A stretch of DNA of 64,000 nt from Cryobacterium zongtaii (GCF_002909375.1 NZ_PPXD01000006.1:59763-123762); one strand, 5' to 3'; positions 7,356 through 16,109 are shown, counted from the stretch's first letter. Numbers and translations are program-made. Notes: generated by a model not told the origin, from the letters alone.

Positions 7356-10238
7356 CTAGGAAAGCGCGACGTGCGGCCCGCCGAGGAACGCGAGCTGCAC
7401 CCCCCGCGACAGAGTGACCCGAAGGTCGGCCGGTGCGGTGTTGGTGCCCGCACCCTCGAGAGGAATCGACACGGTCTGCCAGTCGAGCGTACCGACCTCG
7501 GCGCTGCCGAGCGGTGACCAGAGTCCATCGCGACGGCTCTCCAGCTCGATCCGGCCGGTGCCGCGGGCCTCGACCGCGAGCACTCCGGCCAGGGCGGCCA
7601 GGTCCACCGTCAGGTAGACCAGGCGGGCGCGCCGCGCATCGGCGGCCACCGCCACGGCGGTGCCGGCCAGCGGTGTGTACGCCACCAGCTCGCTCCGCAC
7701 GGTGTCGCTGTGCCCGGTGTGGTCGAAGGAATCGGCGCCGAACCCGGCCACAGGGTTGCGGGGTGCGACGGAGACACCGTCGACGTGCAACAGCAGCCGG
7801 TGGTCGATGCTCTCGGCCGAGCGGCCGACGAGCAGCTCGTATTCGCCGGTTTCCACGATGAGGCGTTGGGTGGTCACGTCCCAGACCATCAACGCGGCAG
7901 GGTCGAGGGTGATGGTCAGCTCTGCGGCACCGCCGGCCGCGACGCTCACCCGACCGAAGCCGGCCAGGCGGCGGCGGGGGAACGGCAGCCGGTGCGCGTT
8001 CGCCGCGACGTAGAGCTGCACGGTGGCAACGGCCGGCCCCGCGGGCTGCCCGTCGCCGGGGTCGCCGTTCACTCCGACGGTCACGGTGACCGGAGTCAGT
8101 CCGGTCTCGTCGGTCCACCGAACCCGGCTGGCGGACAGCGTGGCGGCCGACACGGATGCCCGGGCGTAACCGAGCCCGTGGCCGAAGGCGAAGTCGGGTG
8201 TTGCCGAGGAATAGAGGTAGGTGCTGGCGCTGGTGATGATGTCGTAGTCGAGCACGTCGGCGAGGTCGGACTCGCCGGACCACCAGGTCTGTGCAAGACG
8301 CCCGGTGGGCTCCACCGCGCCGGTGAGCACGTCGGCGAGGCCGTGGCCGAGCGCTTCGCCGGCGTGCGACGACCACAGGATGGCCGGGGCCTTCTCGAGT
8401 GCCCCGCCAAGGGCGAACGGGTAGGAGGAGATCACCAGCAGCGCCAGGTGCGCATTGGCATCGGCGGCCGCGCCGACAAGTTCGGCCTGGTGCTCCGGCA
8501 GCGCGAGGGCCGGACGGTCCTCGGTCTCACGGCCGCCCAGGTGCGGGTCGTTGCCGACGGTGACGATAACGGTGTCGGCCGCGGCGGCCACCTGGGCGGC
8601 GTGGGCGAGCCCGGAGCGCAGCACCCGGAGGCCGAACCTGTCGGCCGTGGCCTCGGTGGCCGGCTGGGCCAGGATGGCGCCGTTGCCGAGGTCGGCGTGC
8701 AGCCAGAGACCGGAGCCGCGGTGCTGCAGCGACACGCTGCCGTCGTCGTGGCGGAGCAGGCGCAGGTCTTCCTGGGCGACCCAGCCGCCCACCCGGGTGG
8801 CGGTGTCCTCAAGATAGCCGTGCGCGCCGCGGGTGACGAGGCGGTCGGTTGCGGTGTTCCGCAGGGTTACGTGGCCATGACCCCACTCGGTCATTTCAAA
8901 GGTCTGTGCGTCGCCGACGGTGTCGCTCGCGGCGTGCAGACGCCCGCCGACGGGTCCGCCGGAGGTGAGGTAGCGGCCGGTGCGCGGGTCGCGGAGCGCG
9001 ATCAGGTCGCTGCCGCTGGCGACGGTGACGCCACCGCCGGTGTCGGCCAGCGCCGTGGCCAGCCCATCTGTGAGGCTCACCGGGGCGATCAGACTGCCGC
9101 TGTACCAATCGGCCAGGACCCGGTCGGCGAGCGGCCCGAGGAGGGCGACCCGGGACGCCGGGGCCAGCGGCAGCACCGGGGTGCCGGCGACAGGGTCGTT
9201 CTTCAGGAGCACGGTACCGGCCGCGGCTGCCTCCCTCGCCAGGGCCCGGTGGGCAGGTGAGCCGATCACGTCGGCGGTGATGCCGGCGTATTGATGCGGT
9301 TCGGTGTCGAATTCGCCGGTGCGGGCGCGGGCCGTGAGCAGGCGCAGCACCGCGGCATCCACGTGCTCGATGCCGATGAGTCCCTCAGCGAGGGCCCGGC
9401 GCATGGCCGAGACCGTGGGTTCCGTGTTGGTGTCGTTGTCGGTGAAGCTGTCGACGCCGGCGATCAACGCGGCGGCGTGAGCGGCCACGGGTCCGTCGAA
9501 GAACTCCTCGGACACGAAGAGGTTGGTGGGGGCGGCGGCGTCGCTGACGATGAGCAGGTCGGCGCTGTCGGCTACCCAGGTGCGCAGGTGTGCCGCGACG
9601 AGGTCGGAGACGTGCGCCGGGCGGCCGTTCACCAGATTGTAGGAGAGCATCGCGGCGCCGGCGGCGCCCTCTTCGATGGCCGGGCGGTAGGCCGGCAGCT
9701 CATACTCGTGCAGCACTCGCTGGCGCAGCTGCGAGTTGGTCGTGGAGCGGTCGACCTCGTTGTTGTAGCCGAGGAAGTGCTTGAGGGTGGGCACCGTGCG
9801 CCAGCGCACGGGATCGTTCCCGCGCAGGCCCCACGAGTAGGCGCAGCCGAGCAGACCGGTCAGCCAGGAGTCCTCGGAGTAGCCCTCCTCGTTACGGCCC
9901 CAGAGCGGATGCCGCAGCGGGTTCACCACCGGCGCCCACACGTTCAGGCTCACCGCGGGGGAGCCGGCGTGCTTGCCCCGCACCTCGATGCCCACGGCTT
10001 CGCCTACCCGACGCACCAGGTCCAGGTCCCAAGAGGCGGCGAGGCCGACCGGCTGCGGGAACAGCGTGGCCTCGCCGAGCCAGGACAGGCCGTGCAGGCC
10101 CTCGGTACCGGTGGAGAAGGCGTCCAGCCCCAGGCGCTCGATGGCGGGATTGGCCTGATGCAGCAGGCTGAGCTTCTCCTCGACGGTGAGCTGGTCGAGT
10201 AGGTGGTGTGCCGTTGCGGCGTCGGTGCCGTGCGTCAT
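7356..10238 (-). CDS. GH3 family beta-glucosidase with trefoil-like insertion and extra C-terminal domain
   Basis: A 960-residue protein. The ATG at 10238 follows AGGAAG at a good distance; a TTG one codon earlier is less likely. Residues 1-330 form the GH3 barrel: KHFLGYNNE binds substrate, and IVSDAAAP carries the nucleophile Asp near residue 233, where SDW is more usual. The alpha/beta sandwich domain is interrupted at about residues 410-535 by repeats such as LIALRDPRTGRYLTS and SLQHRGSGLWLHAD that look like a fascin-type beta-trefoil, at a place where other GH3 enzymes carry PA14. A fibronectin-III-like domain follows, then about 140 residues resembling a CBM6-type beta sandwich. There is no signal peptide. 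Family is certain; the insertion's fold is inferred. Confidence 0.9.
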   Translation of the reverse strand: MTHGTDAATAHHLLDQLTVEEKLSLLHQANPAIERLGLDAFSTGTEGLHGLSWLGEATLFPQPVGLAASWDLDLVRRVGEAVGIEVRGKHAGSPAVSLNVWAPVVNPLRHPLWGRNEEGYSEDSWLTGLLGCAYSWGLRGNDPVRWRTVPTLKHFLGYNNEVDRSTTNSQLRQRVLHEYELPAYRPAIEEGAAGAAMLSYNLVNGRPAHVSDLVAAHLRTWVADSADLLIVSDAAAPTNLFVSEEFFDGPVAAHAAALIAGVDSFTDNDTNTEPTVSAMRRALAEGLIGIEHVDAAVLRLLTARARTGEFDTEPHQYAGITADVIGSPAHRALAREAAAAGTVLLKNDPVAGTPVLPLAPASRVALLGPLADRVLADWYSGSLIAPVSLTDGLATALADTGGGVTVASGSDLIALRDPRTGRYLTSGGPVGGRLHAASDTVGDAQTFEMTEWGHGHVTLRNTATDRLVTRGAHGYLEDTATRVGGWVAQEDLRLLRHDDGSVSLQHRGSGLWLHADLGNGAILAQPATEATADRFGLRVLRSGLAHAAQVAAAADTVIVTVGNDPHLGGRETEDRPALALPEHQAELVGAAADANAHLALLVISSYPFALGGALEKAPAILWSSHAGEALGHGLADVLTGAVEPTGRLAQTWWSGESDLADVLDYDIITSASTYLYSSATPDFAFGHGLGYARASVSAATLSASRVRWTDETGLTPVTVTVGVNGDPGDGQPAGPAVATVQLYVAANAHRLPFPRRRLAGFGRVSVAAGGAAELTITLDPAALMVWDVTTQRLIVETGEYELLVGRSAESIDHRLLLHVDGVSVAPRNPVAGFGADSFDHTGHSDTVRSELVAYTPLAGTAVAVAADARRARLVYLTVDLAALAGVLAVEARGTGRIELESRRDGLWSPLGSAEVGTLDWQTVSIPLEGAGTNTAPADLRVTLSRGVQLAFLGGPHVALS

Positions 10239-10262
10239 CAAGTTCTTCCTGGTTCGGTGACC

Positions 10263-10278
10263 GTCGAAGCGTTTCGAC
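10263..10278. promoter_or_regulatory. Probable LacI-family operator upstream of the GH3 gene
   Basis: GTCGAAGCGTTTCGAC is a near-perfect 16-base palindrome with the central CG typical of LacI-family sites. It lies 25 bases before the GH3 start, where a repressor would block transcription. It shares GTCGAAGCG with the site at 10374. The LacI gene at 14147 is the obvious candidate. Confidence 0.65.
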
Positions 10279-10336
10279 AGTTGTCGCGAAAACTACGTCG
10301 ACATGCCGAGTCTAGGTCACAATTCGCGATTTGTGG

Positions 10337-10366
10337 TTGCCTCCGCGTAATTCCTCCCTGTACACT
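10337..10366 (+). promoter_or_regulatory. Probable promoter of the binding-protein operon
   Basis: TTGCCT (10337-10342) and TACACT (10361-10366) are 18 bases apart. The predicted start falls within the operator at 10374-10389, giving a leader of about 90 bases before the ATG at 10467. Confidence 0.5.
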
Positions 10367-10373
10367 CCCGATT

Positions 10374-10389
10374 GTCGAAGCGCTTCCGC
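10374..10389. promoter_or_regulatory. Probable LacI-family operator upstream of the binding-protein gene
   Basis: GTCGAAGCGCTTCCGC contains the perfect palindrome GAAGCGCTTC (10377-10386). It overlaps the expected transcription start of the transporter operon and repeats the half-site of the GH3-side operator 111 bases away. Two sites at this spacing could allow looping between the divergent genes. Confidence 0.68.
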
Positions 10390-10466
10390 AGGGAGTTGGA
10401 CTTGGGGGCAATTCTTGCTTTTCCAGGCCTCGGCAAGAACAGCAACTTACGAAGAAGTGAGGCAGC

Positions 10467-12119
10467 ATGAGCATCCAAACGGCCAGTTCTGATCTGAGAG
10501 CATTCGCCAAGAAGCCGCTGAACCGGAGGTCCTTCCTGGGCTTCGTAGGTGCCGGAGCGGCCGCAGCCACTCTCGCCGGCTGCAGCACCGGAACGGCCAG
10601 CACGTCGGGCGGCTTGTTCAGCGCCGAGGACATCGCCGGCGTCATCCCGAACTACTATCCGGTGGACTTCGCGGTCCCGGACCTGGTCAGCGTCAACGGC
10701 TCCACCGCCGGCTACCTGAAGCTGCCCACCACGCTGCGCAAGTCCGTGGCGAAGGTACCGGGCGCCGGCGGGTCGTACACCGCGCTCTCCCCGGCCTGGT
10801 GGACCATCCCCAGCTCGAACAACGACTACTTCAAGGCCGTGAACAAGGAACTGGGCGCGACGATCAAGTTCCAGGTCTCCGACGGCAACACCTACGGCGA
10901 AAAGATCCAGGCCGTGCTCGCGTCGCCGAACAACGTGCCGGACATGGTGGTCATCCCGTCCTGGAACCTGCCGCCCAAATTCGACCAGGCCGTCACCTCC
11001 CTGTTCGCCGACCTCAGCCCGTATCTCGCCGGCGACAAGGTGAAGGACTACCCCAACCTGGCCAACATTCCGACCGACTCGTGGAAGTACTCGGTCTTCC
11101 AGGGCAAGCTCTTCGGGCTTCCGTACCCGGGTGAGGTCATCCAGAACGCGTTCTTCTACCGCAAGGACATCTTCGACGAGCTCGGCCTGCCGCTGCCCAC
11201 CGACGCCGAGAGCTTCATCACCATCCTCACCGAGGCGACGGATGCGTCCAAGAACCGCTGGGGCGCCGATGACCTGTGGAACGCCGGTCAGATCATGTTC
11301 GGCGTGCCAGACAAGTGGACCGTCGCCGACGGCAAGCTGGTGCACAAGTTCGAGACCGACCAGTACCGCGAGGCCCTGGACTGGCTGACCCGCCTGTTCA
11401 AGTCCGGTGCGGTGCACCCGGACGCCATGGCCGGCAATGACCAGCAGGCCAACAGTCGCTACGAGGCCGGGAACACGCTGGTCAAGAGCGACGGCGTGGG
11501 CGGCTGGGCCGAGTCCCTCGCCAGGGTGCTGCCGTCCAACCCGGGTTACAACACCCAGGCCATGGACTTCTTCGCGGCCGACGGCGGCGACCCCACCCTG
11601 TACAAGGGCAGCCCCACCAACATCTTCAGCTTCATCAACAAGAAGGCCGACGAAAAGGCCATCAAGGAGATGCTCGCCGTGGCCGACTTCATCGCGGCAC
11701 CGTTCGGCACCGCGGAGTACCAGCTCCTCAACTCCGGGGTTCAGGGCACCCACTACGACCTCGACGCGAACGGCGCCCCGGTGCTCAACGCCAAGGGCCA
11801 GGCCGAGGTCACCTCGACCTACTCGTTCCTGGTGCACCCGCCGGTCGTGCAGGCGCACGTGGAGTACCCGCAGTTCGTGACCGACTACTGCAACTGGAGC
11901 GCCCGGATGAGTGCCTTCGCGGCCGACCCGGTGCTCTACGGGGTGCAGATCCAGGAACCGGCCAAGTTCGGTTCGCTGGGCAAGCCCTTCGACGACCTCA
12001 AGGCCGACGTGGCCAACGGGCGCAAGGAACTCTCGGCCCTGGACGGCGCGATCGAGACCTGGAAGTCCAACGGTGGCAACGAGCTGCGCAAGTTCTACCA
12101 GAAGTACCTGGACGCGTAG
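10467..12119 (+). CDS. ABC transporter substrate-binding lipoprotein with Tat signal
   Basis: A 550-residue protein in the long LplA/YtcQ-like group of carbohydrate binding proteins. The N-terminus has a twin-arginine motif (NRRSFLGF, Arg20-Arg21), an Ala-rich hydrophobic stretch and a lipobox LAGC with Cys39, so it should leave folded through Tat and be anchored to the outer face of the membrane. It would capture an oligosaccharide for the two permeases that follow at 12129 and 13121. It is transcribed away from the GH3 gene, from a region with two LacI-type operators. The ligand is inferred from the locus to be a xyloglucan-type oligosaccharide; sequence alone does not show it. Confidence 0.9.
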   Translation: MSIQTASSDLRAFAKKPLNRRSFLGFVGAGAAAATLAGCSTGTASTSGGLFSAEDIAGVIPNYYPVDFAVPDLVSVNGSTAGYLKLPTTLRKSVAKVPGAGGSYTALSPAWWTIPSSNNDYFKAVNKELGATIKFQVSDGNTYGEKIQAVLASPNNVPDMVVIPSWNLPPKFDQAVTSLFADLSPYLAGDKVKDYPNLANIPTDSWKYSVFQGKLFGLPYPGEVIQNAFFYRKDIFDELGLPLPTDAESFITILTEATDASKNRWGADDLWNAGQIMFGVPDKWTVADGKLVHKFETDQYREALDWLTRLFKSGAVHPDAMAGNDQQANSRYEAGNTLVKSDGVGGWAESLARVLPSNPGYNTQAMDFFAADGGDPTLYKGSPTNIFSFINKKADEKAIKEMLAVADFIAAPFGTAEYQLLNSGVQGTHYDLDANGAPVLNAKGQAEVTSTYSFLVHPPVVQAHVEYPQFVTDYCNWSARMSAFAADPVLYGVQIQEPAKFGSLGKPFDDLKADVANGRKELSALDGAIETWKSNGGNELRKFYQKYLDA

Positions 12120-12128
12120 GTCGGGCCG

Positions 12129-13124
12129 ATGACCTTAACCGACGAGCGGCGCCCCACTCCGGCGGCGCCGCCCGCAGACCCCGCCACCCTGAAGGCCGCG
12201 ACGGCGAAAAAGCGGAAGAAGCGCCGCGCCCTGTTCAAGCGCGACCGCACCCTATTGATCATGGTGCTGCCGGCGCTGCTGCTCACCGCGTTGTTCGCCT
12301 ACGTGCCGATCGTCGGCAATGCGATCGCCTTCCAGGACTACTCGCCCTACGTGGGAGCGTTCGAGAACCCGTGGGTCGGCTTCGCCAACTTCGAACGGGT
12401 GCTGGCCGACGAGGCCTTCTGGTCGGCGGTGCGCAACACCCTCACCATCACAGCGTTCCAGCTGGTCTTCTTCTTCCCGGTGCCGATCATGCTGGCGATC
12501 CTGTTGCAGGGGCTGCTCAGCCCGCGGGTGCGGTCGCTGTTCCAGTCGATCGTCTACCTGCCGCACTTCCTGTCCTGGGTGATCGTGATCTCGATCTTCC
12601 AGCAGATCCTCGGCGGGGCGGGGCTGCTCAATCAGTTCCTGCGCGACAACGGCATCGAGGCGGTCAACCTGATGACCCAGCCAGACACCTTCCTGATCCT
12701 GGTCACCTCTCAGGCGCTCTGGAAGGACGCCGGCTGGGGAATCATCGTGTTCCTCGCCGCGCTCAGCGCCATCGACCCGAGCCAGTACGAGGCTGCGGCG
12801 ATGGATGGCGCCGGCCGGCTCAAGCGGATGTGGCACATCACCCTGCCCGCCCTGCGGCCGATCATCATCCTGCTGCTCATCCTGCGCCTGGGGGATTCCC
12901 TCACCGTGGGCTTCGAGCAGTTGCTGCTACAACGTGACGCGGTCGGAGCGGGTGCGGCGGAGGTGCTGGACACCTTCGTCTACTACTCAGGCATCCAAAA
13001 CGGCGACTGGAGTTACGCCGCCGCCGCAGGCCTGATCAAGGGCGTGATCAGCGTGATCCTGGTGCTGGGCGCCAACAAACTCGCGCACCTATTCGGAGAA
13101 GCCGGGGTCTACCAGAAATCATGA
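12129..13124 (+). CDS. Carbohydrate ABC transporter permease, LplB/MalF type
   Basis: A 331-residue integral membrane protein with about six hydrophobic helices after a basic cytoplasmic N-terminus. The EAA loop that docks the ATPase reads EAAAMDGAGRLKRMWHITLP. It starts nine bases after the binding-protein stop, and its own stop overlaps the next permease. LplB/YteP-like permeases of the CUT1 class pair with an LplC-type partner, which is what follows. No ATPase gene is in the locus; CUT1 systems of Gram-positive bacteria often share one MsmK-type ATPase encoded elsewhere. Confidence 0.92.
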   Translation: MTLTDERRPTPAAPPADPATLKAATAKKRKKRRALFKRDRTLLIMVLPALLLTALFAYVPIVGNAIAFQDYSPYVGAFENPWVGFANFERVLADEAFWSAVRNTLTITAFQLVFFFPVPIMLAILLQGLLSPRVRSLFQSIVYLPHFLSWVIVISIFQQILGGAGLLNQFLRDNGIEAVNLMTQPDTFLILVTSQALWKDAGWGIIVFLAALSAIDPSQYEAAAMDGAGRLKRMWHITLPALRPIIILLLILRLGDSLTVGFEQLLLQRDAVGAGAAEVLDTFVYYSGIQNGDWSYAAAAGLIKGVISVILVLGANKLAHLFGEAGVYQKS

Positions 13125-14053
13125 GTATCACCACCAAACCACGCGACTCAGCGCGCTCCCGTCCTCCCCGGGTCATCCGGCCGGCCTGGGAGGAGCCCCG
13201 CGCTCCGCTCGAAGCCGGTGCCCGCGGCATCGTGCTCTTCGGCATGGCCGCCCTGATCGTCATACCCCTCTACATCGTCGTGCTCACCAGCTTCTCCTCG
13301 CAGGCCACCATCACGGCGGCCGGCGGCATGGTGATGGTGCCCGGCGAGCTCACCTTCTCCGCCTACGAACAGATCCTCTCCGGCGGAGTGGTCACCCGGG
13401 CCGTCATGGTCAGTGTCGGCATCACCGCGGTGGGCACCCTGATCAGCCTGGTGGTGTCGGTGATGGCCGCCTACGGCCTCTCCAGGCCCGGCTCATACGC
13501 GCACCGGCCGATCCTGTTCTTCCTGCTGATCACCATGTTCTTCGGTGCGGGCATGATCCCCAGCTACCTGCTGGTGAGCAACCTGGGCCTGATCAACTCG
13601 TACTGGTCGCTGATCCTGCCCAGCTGCATCAGCGTGTTCAACATCTTCCTGATGCGCGGCTTCTTCATGGGCATCGACCAGTCGATCATCGACAGCGCGC
13701 GGATCGACGGCGCCGGCGACTGGCGCATCCTCACCAAGATGGTGCTGCCGATGTCACGCTCGGTGATCACCGTGATCGGCCTGTTCTACGGCGTCGGCTA
13801 CTGGAACGCGTTCTTCAACGCCACCCTGTACATCAACGACAGCGAAAAGCTGCCGCTGCAGGTGATCCTGCGCTCCTACGTGCTGCAGGGCGTCTCGGTG
13901 CCCGGCCAGGTGAGTGTGGGCAGCGGTGAGGTCGCCACCCTGGCGGTGCAGATGGCCGTCGTGATCATCGCGCTGGTGCCGGTGCTGATCGTCTACCCGT
14001 TCCTGCAGAAGCACATCAGCTCCGGAGTCATGATCGGCGCCGTCAAGGGCTGA
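13121..14053 (+). CDS. Carbohydrate ABC transporter permease, LplC/MalG type
   Basis: A 310-residue membrane protein with six predicted helices and the EAA-loop equivalent DSARIDGAGDWRILTKMVLP. The ATG overlaps the preceding stop by four bases (ATGA), so the two permeases should be translationally coupled. It completes the membrane channel of the importer served by the binding protein at 10467. A nine-base-pair hairpin follows the stop. Confidence 0.92.
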   Translation: MSITTKPRDSARSRPPRVIRPAWEEPRAPLEAGARGIVLFGMAALIVIPLYIVVLTSFSSQATITAAGGMVMVPGELTFSAYEQILSGGVVTRAVMVSVGITAVGTLISLVVSVMAAYGLSRPGSYAHRPILFFLLITMFFGAGMIPSYLLVSNLGLINSYWSLILPSCISVFNIFLMRGFFMGIDQSIIDSARIDGAGDWRILTKMVLPMSRSVITVIGLFYGVGYWNAFFNATLYINDSEKLPLQVILRSYVLQGVSVPGQVSVGSGEVATLAVQMAVVIIALVPVLIVYPFLQKHISSGVMIGAVKG

Positions 14054-14059
14054 TTCCAG

Positions 14060-14098
14060 TACCCAGCGCCCGGGCGGCAGCCGGCCGGTCGCTGGGTA
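14060..14098 (+). terminator. Hairpin after the transporter operon
   Basis: TACCCAGCG (14060-14068) pairs with CGCTGGGTA (14090-14098), leaving a 21-base G/C-rich loop, followed by TTCTTA. The T-run is weak, so it may be a partial terminator ahead of the LacI gene. Confidence 0.4.
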
Positions 14099-14146
14099 TT
14101 CTTAGCGGTGACGCACCGACGGCTCCATCCAGGTATCAGAGGACGC

Positions 14147-15166
14147 ATGGCAACTATCAACGACGTAGCCCGTCTCGCCGGGGTGTCGATCAGCACGGTG
14201 TCGTACACGCTCAGCGGCAACCGCTCCATCGCCGAGTCCACCAGGAACCGGGTGGTCAGCGCCATCCAGGAGCTCGGATACCGGCCCAATGCCGGGGCCA
14301 GGATGCTCGCCGGCACCCGCACCCGCATCTTCGCCCTGACCGCCCCGGTGCGCCCCGACACCCAGGCCGGGGTGCTGATGTCCTTCGTGCTCGCCGTCGC
14401 CACGGCGGCCCGCAAGATCGACTACGACGTGCTTCTGCTCACCGCCGACGAGGCCTCCACCGGGCTGGAGCGGGTGACCTCGAGCCGACTCGCCGACGGC
14501 ATCATCGCGCTGGACGTCTCCCTGGACGACGAGCGGATGCCGCTGCTGCGCGCGCTCAACATCCCCGCCACGGTCATCGGCGTGCCGGCCGACACCTCCG
14601 GGCTGGTCTGCGTCGACCTGGACTTCGAGGAGGCCGCGCACCTGGCCGTCGGCCGGCTCGCCGACCTCGGGCACCGCTCGATCGGGCTGCTCGGCATGTC
14701 ACGCCTCACCTATGACTGGGGCGCGAACTACCCGCTTCGGTTCCGGGACGGGTTCTTCGCCGCGTCGGACGACCGTGACATCGCGACGGCCTTCGTGATG
14801 CCGGACGGCGACATGGACAGCATCCGCCGCGGTATCGACGAGCTGTTCAGCGCCATGCCGACCATGACGGCCCTGGTCATGCACGCCGGCGAATCCGTGC
14901 AGGTCACGGTGCTGGAGATCCTCGCGGCCCGGGGGATCTCGATTCCCGGCCAGCTGTCGGTGATCTCGGCCTGCGCGGTCTTCGACACCTCGGCGTTCAG
15001 TCCGCCGCTGGACGAGATCCCTTTGTCCGCGGAGGACTCCGGAGTACGTGCGGTGGAACTGACCATCCGCCAGATCACCGGCGACCGCACCCCGCACGTC
15101 GACCTGCTGCCGCCGCGTTACGTCGAGCGGGGTTCGACCGGCCCCGCCCCGGTCCGCGAACCGTGA
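14147..15166 (+). CDS. LacI-family transcriptional regulator
   Basis: A 339-residue regulator. I start it at the ATG at 14147, preceded by AGAGGA, because ATINDVARLAGVSISTVSYTLSGNR is the standard LacI helix-turn-helix opening; the 13 codons upstream carry nothing conserved. The hinge YRPNAGARMLAG and a periplasmic-binding-protein-like effector domain follow. It lies directly behind the transporter genes, and the two palindromes at 10263 and 10374 have the CG-centred form bound by this family, so it most likely represses both the transporter and the GH3 gene until a sugar binds. Confidence 0.9.
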   Translation: MATINDVARLAGVSISTVSYTLSGNRSIAESTRNRVVSAIQELGYRPNAGARMLAGTRTRIFALTAPVRPDTQAGVLMSFVLAVATAARKIDYDVLLLTADEASTGLERVTSSRLADGIIALDVSLDDERMPLLRALNIPATVIGVPADTSGLVCVDLDFEEAAHLAVGRLADLGHRSIGLLGMSRLTYDWGANYPLRFRDGFFAASDDRDIATAFVMPDGDMDSIRRGIDELFSAMPTMTALVMHAGESVQVTVLEILAARGISIPGQLSVISACAVFDTSAFSPPLDEIPLSAEDSGVRAVELTIRQITGDRTPHVDLLPPRYVERGSTGPAPVREP

Positions 15167-15206
15167 GTAAAGCCCCAGAAATCTCGAGATTCTGGGGCTT
15201 TTCTCA
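15166..15206. terminator. Bidirectional terminator, family 2 palindrome
   Basis: AGCCCCAGAA (15171-15180) pairs with TTCTGGGGCT (15190-15199); the centre TCTCGAGA is itself palindromic. TTTT follows on the plus strand and a shorter T-run on the minus strand. GTGAG and CTCAC form outer arms. It separates the LacI gene from the convergent epimerase gene, and its layout matches 7027-7071. Confidence 0.85.
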
Positions 15207-15220
15207 CAGATCACGAGGGG

Positions 15221-16081
15221 TCAGCGGGGGTCTTGCCAGGAGTGCTCGGGGGAGTAGCCGAGCAGGCGCCGGGCCTTGTCGATGGCGAGCAGGGTGTCGG
15301 TCCCGGGGACCAGGCGGGTGAGCTGCACGTTCGGGAAGACCTCGGCGGCGAGCTCGGCGCTGGGTCGGCGCATCACGGTGTCCGCGGCGGCGATGATGAA
15401 GCGTTCGAAGCCGGGCGGGGCGGTCTGCAGCGCCTTGAGCACGGCCTGGGCACCGTCGCGGCCGTCGATGTAGCCCCAGAGGTTCCACTTGCGCAGCGTC
15501 GCATCCGTCTGGAACCCGTCGAACCTGGCATAGTCCTCCGGGTCCATCACATTTGAGAACCGCAGCGCCGTGATCGAGAGCTCGGGGTCCCAGCGCACCA
15601 GCTCGATGGCCATCTGCTCCTCGAGGTGCTTCACCAGCGAGTAGGTGCTCTCCGGCCGGGCCGGGTACTCCTCGTCGACCGGGATGTAGGGCGGGTCGAC
15701 GTCGAACGGCAGGCCGAGCACCGTCTCGCTCGACGCGTACACGATGCGCTTGATGCCATTGCGGCGGGCGGCCTGGAACACGTTGTAGCTGGAGAGCATG
15801 TTGTTGTGGAAGGTGGCGACATCGGGCGCCAGGCCCGGCGCCGGGATTGCGCCCAGGTGCACCACGGCGTCGAAGCCGTCCACCTGGTCGTTGACGCCGG
15901 CGAAGGCGTCGACCACCTGTCCGAAGTCGGTGAGATCGATGCGCACGAAGCCGGCTTCGCGGCTGCCGGCCAGGTCGAAGTTGATCACGTGATGGCCCTC
16001 GGCGCGGAGCCGGGCGAGCACGGTCCTGCCGAGCTTGCCGCTTCCGCCGGTGAGGGCGATTCTCATGCTGGGGAATTCCAT
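15221..16081 (-). CDS. NAD(P)-dependent sugar epimerase/dehydratase-like protein
   Basis: A 286-residue extended short-chain dehydrogenase. TGGSGKLG near residue 11 is the Rossmann dinucleotide loop, HLGA the next conserved block, and YSLVK the catalytic Tyr-Lys pair. The family includes UDP-sugar epimerases, uronate dehydrogenases and other sugar oxidoreductases. It is transcribed divergently from the ROK regulator at 16212, which makes regulation by that protein likely. The first ATG has AAGGAAG upstream; an internal ATG five codons later lacks one. Substrate unknown; a role in oxidising or interconverting a sugar freed by the locus is inference. Confidence 0.82.
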   Translation of the reverse strand: MEFPSMRIALTGGSGKLGRTVLARLRAEGHHVINFDLAGSREAGFVRIDLTDFGQVVDAFAGVNDQVDGFDAVVHLGAIPAPGLAPDVATFHNNMLSSYNVFQAARRNGIKRIVYASSETVLGLPFDVDPPYIPVDEEYPARPESTYSLVKHLEEQMAIELVRWDPELSITALRFSNVMDPEDYARFDGFQTDATLRKWNLWGYIDGRDGAQAVLKALQTAPPGFERFIIAAADTVMRRPSAELAAEVFPNVQLTRLVPGTDTLLAIDKARRLLGYSPEHSWQDPR

Positions 16082-16109
16082 GGACTTCCTTGTCTGGGTC
16101 GATTTGTAG

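Noticed and set aside
7710..9260. 516-residue plus-strand frame antisense to the GH3 gene
   Set aside because: Gly/Val/Arg-rich sequence without motifs. It is the mirror of a high-GC coding frame.
12710..12973. Minus-strand small frames within the permease genes
   Set aside because: Shadows of hydrophobic coding sequence, without start signals or conservation.
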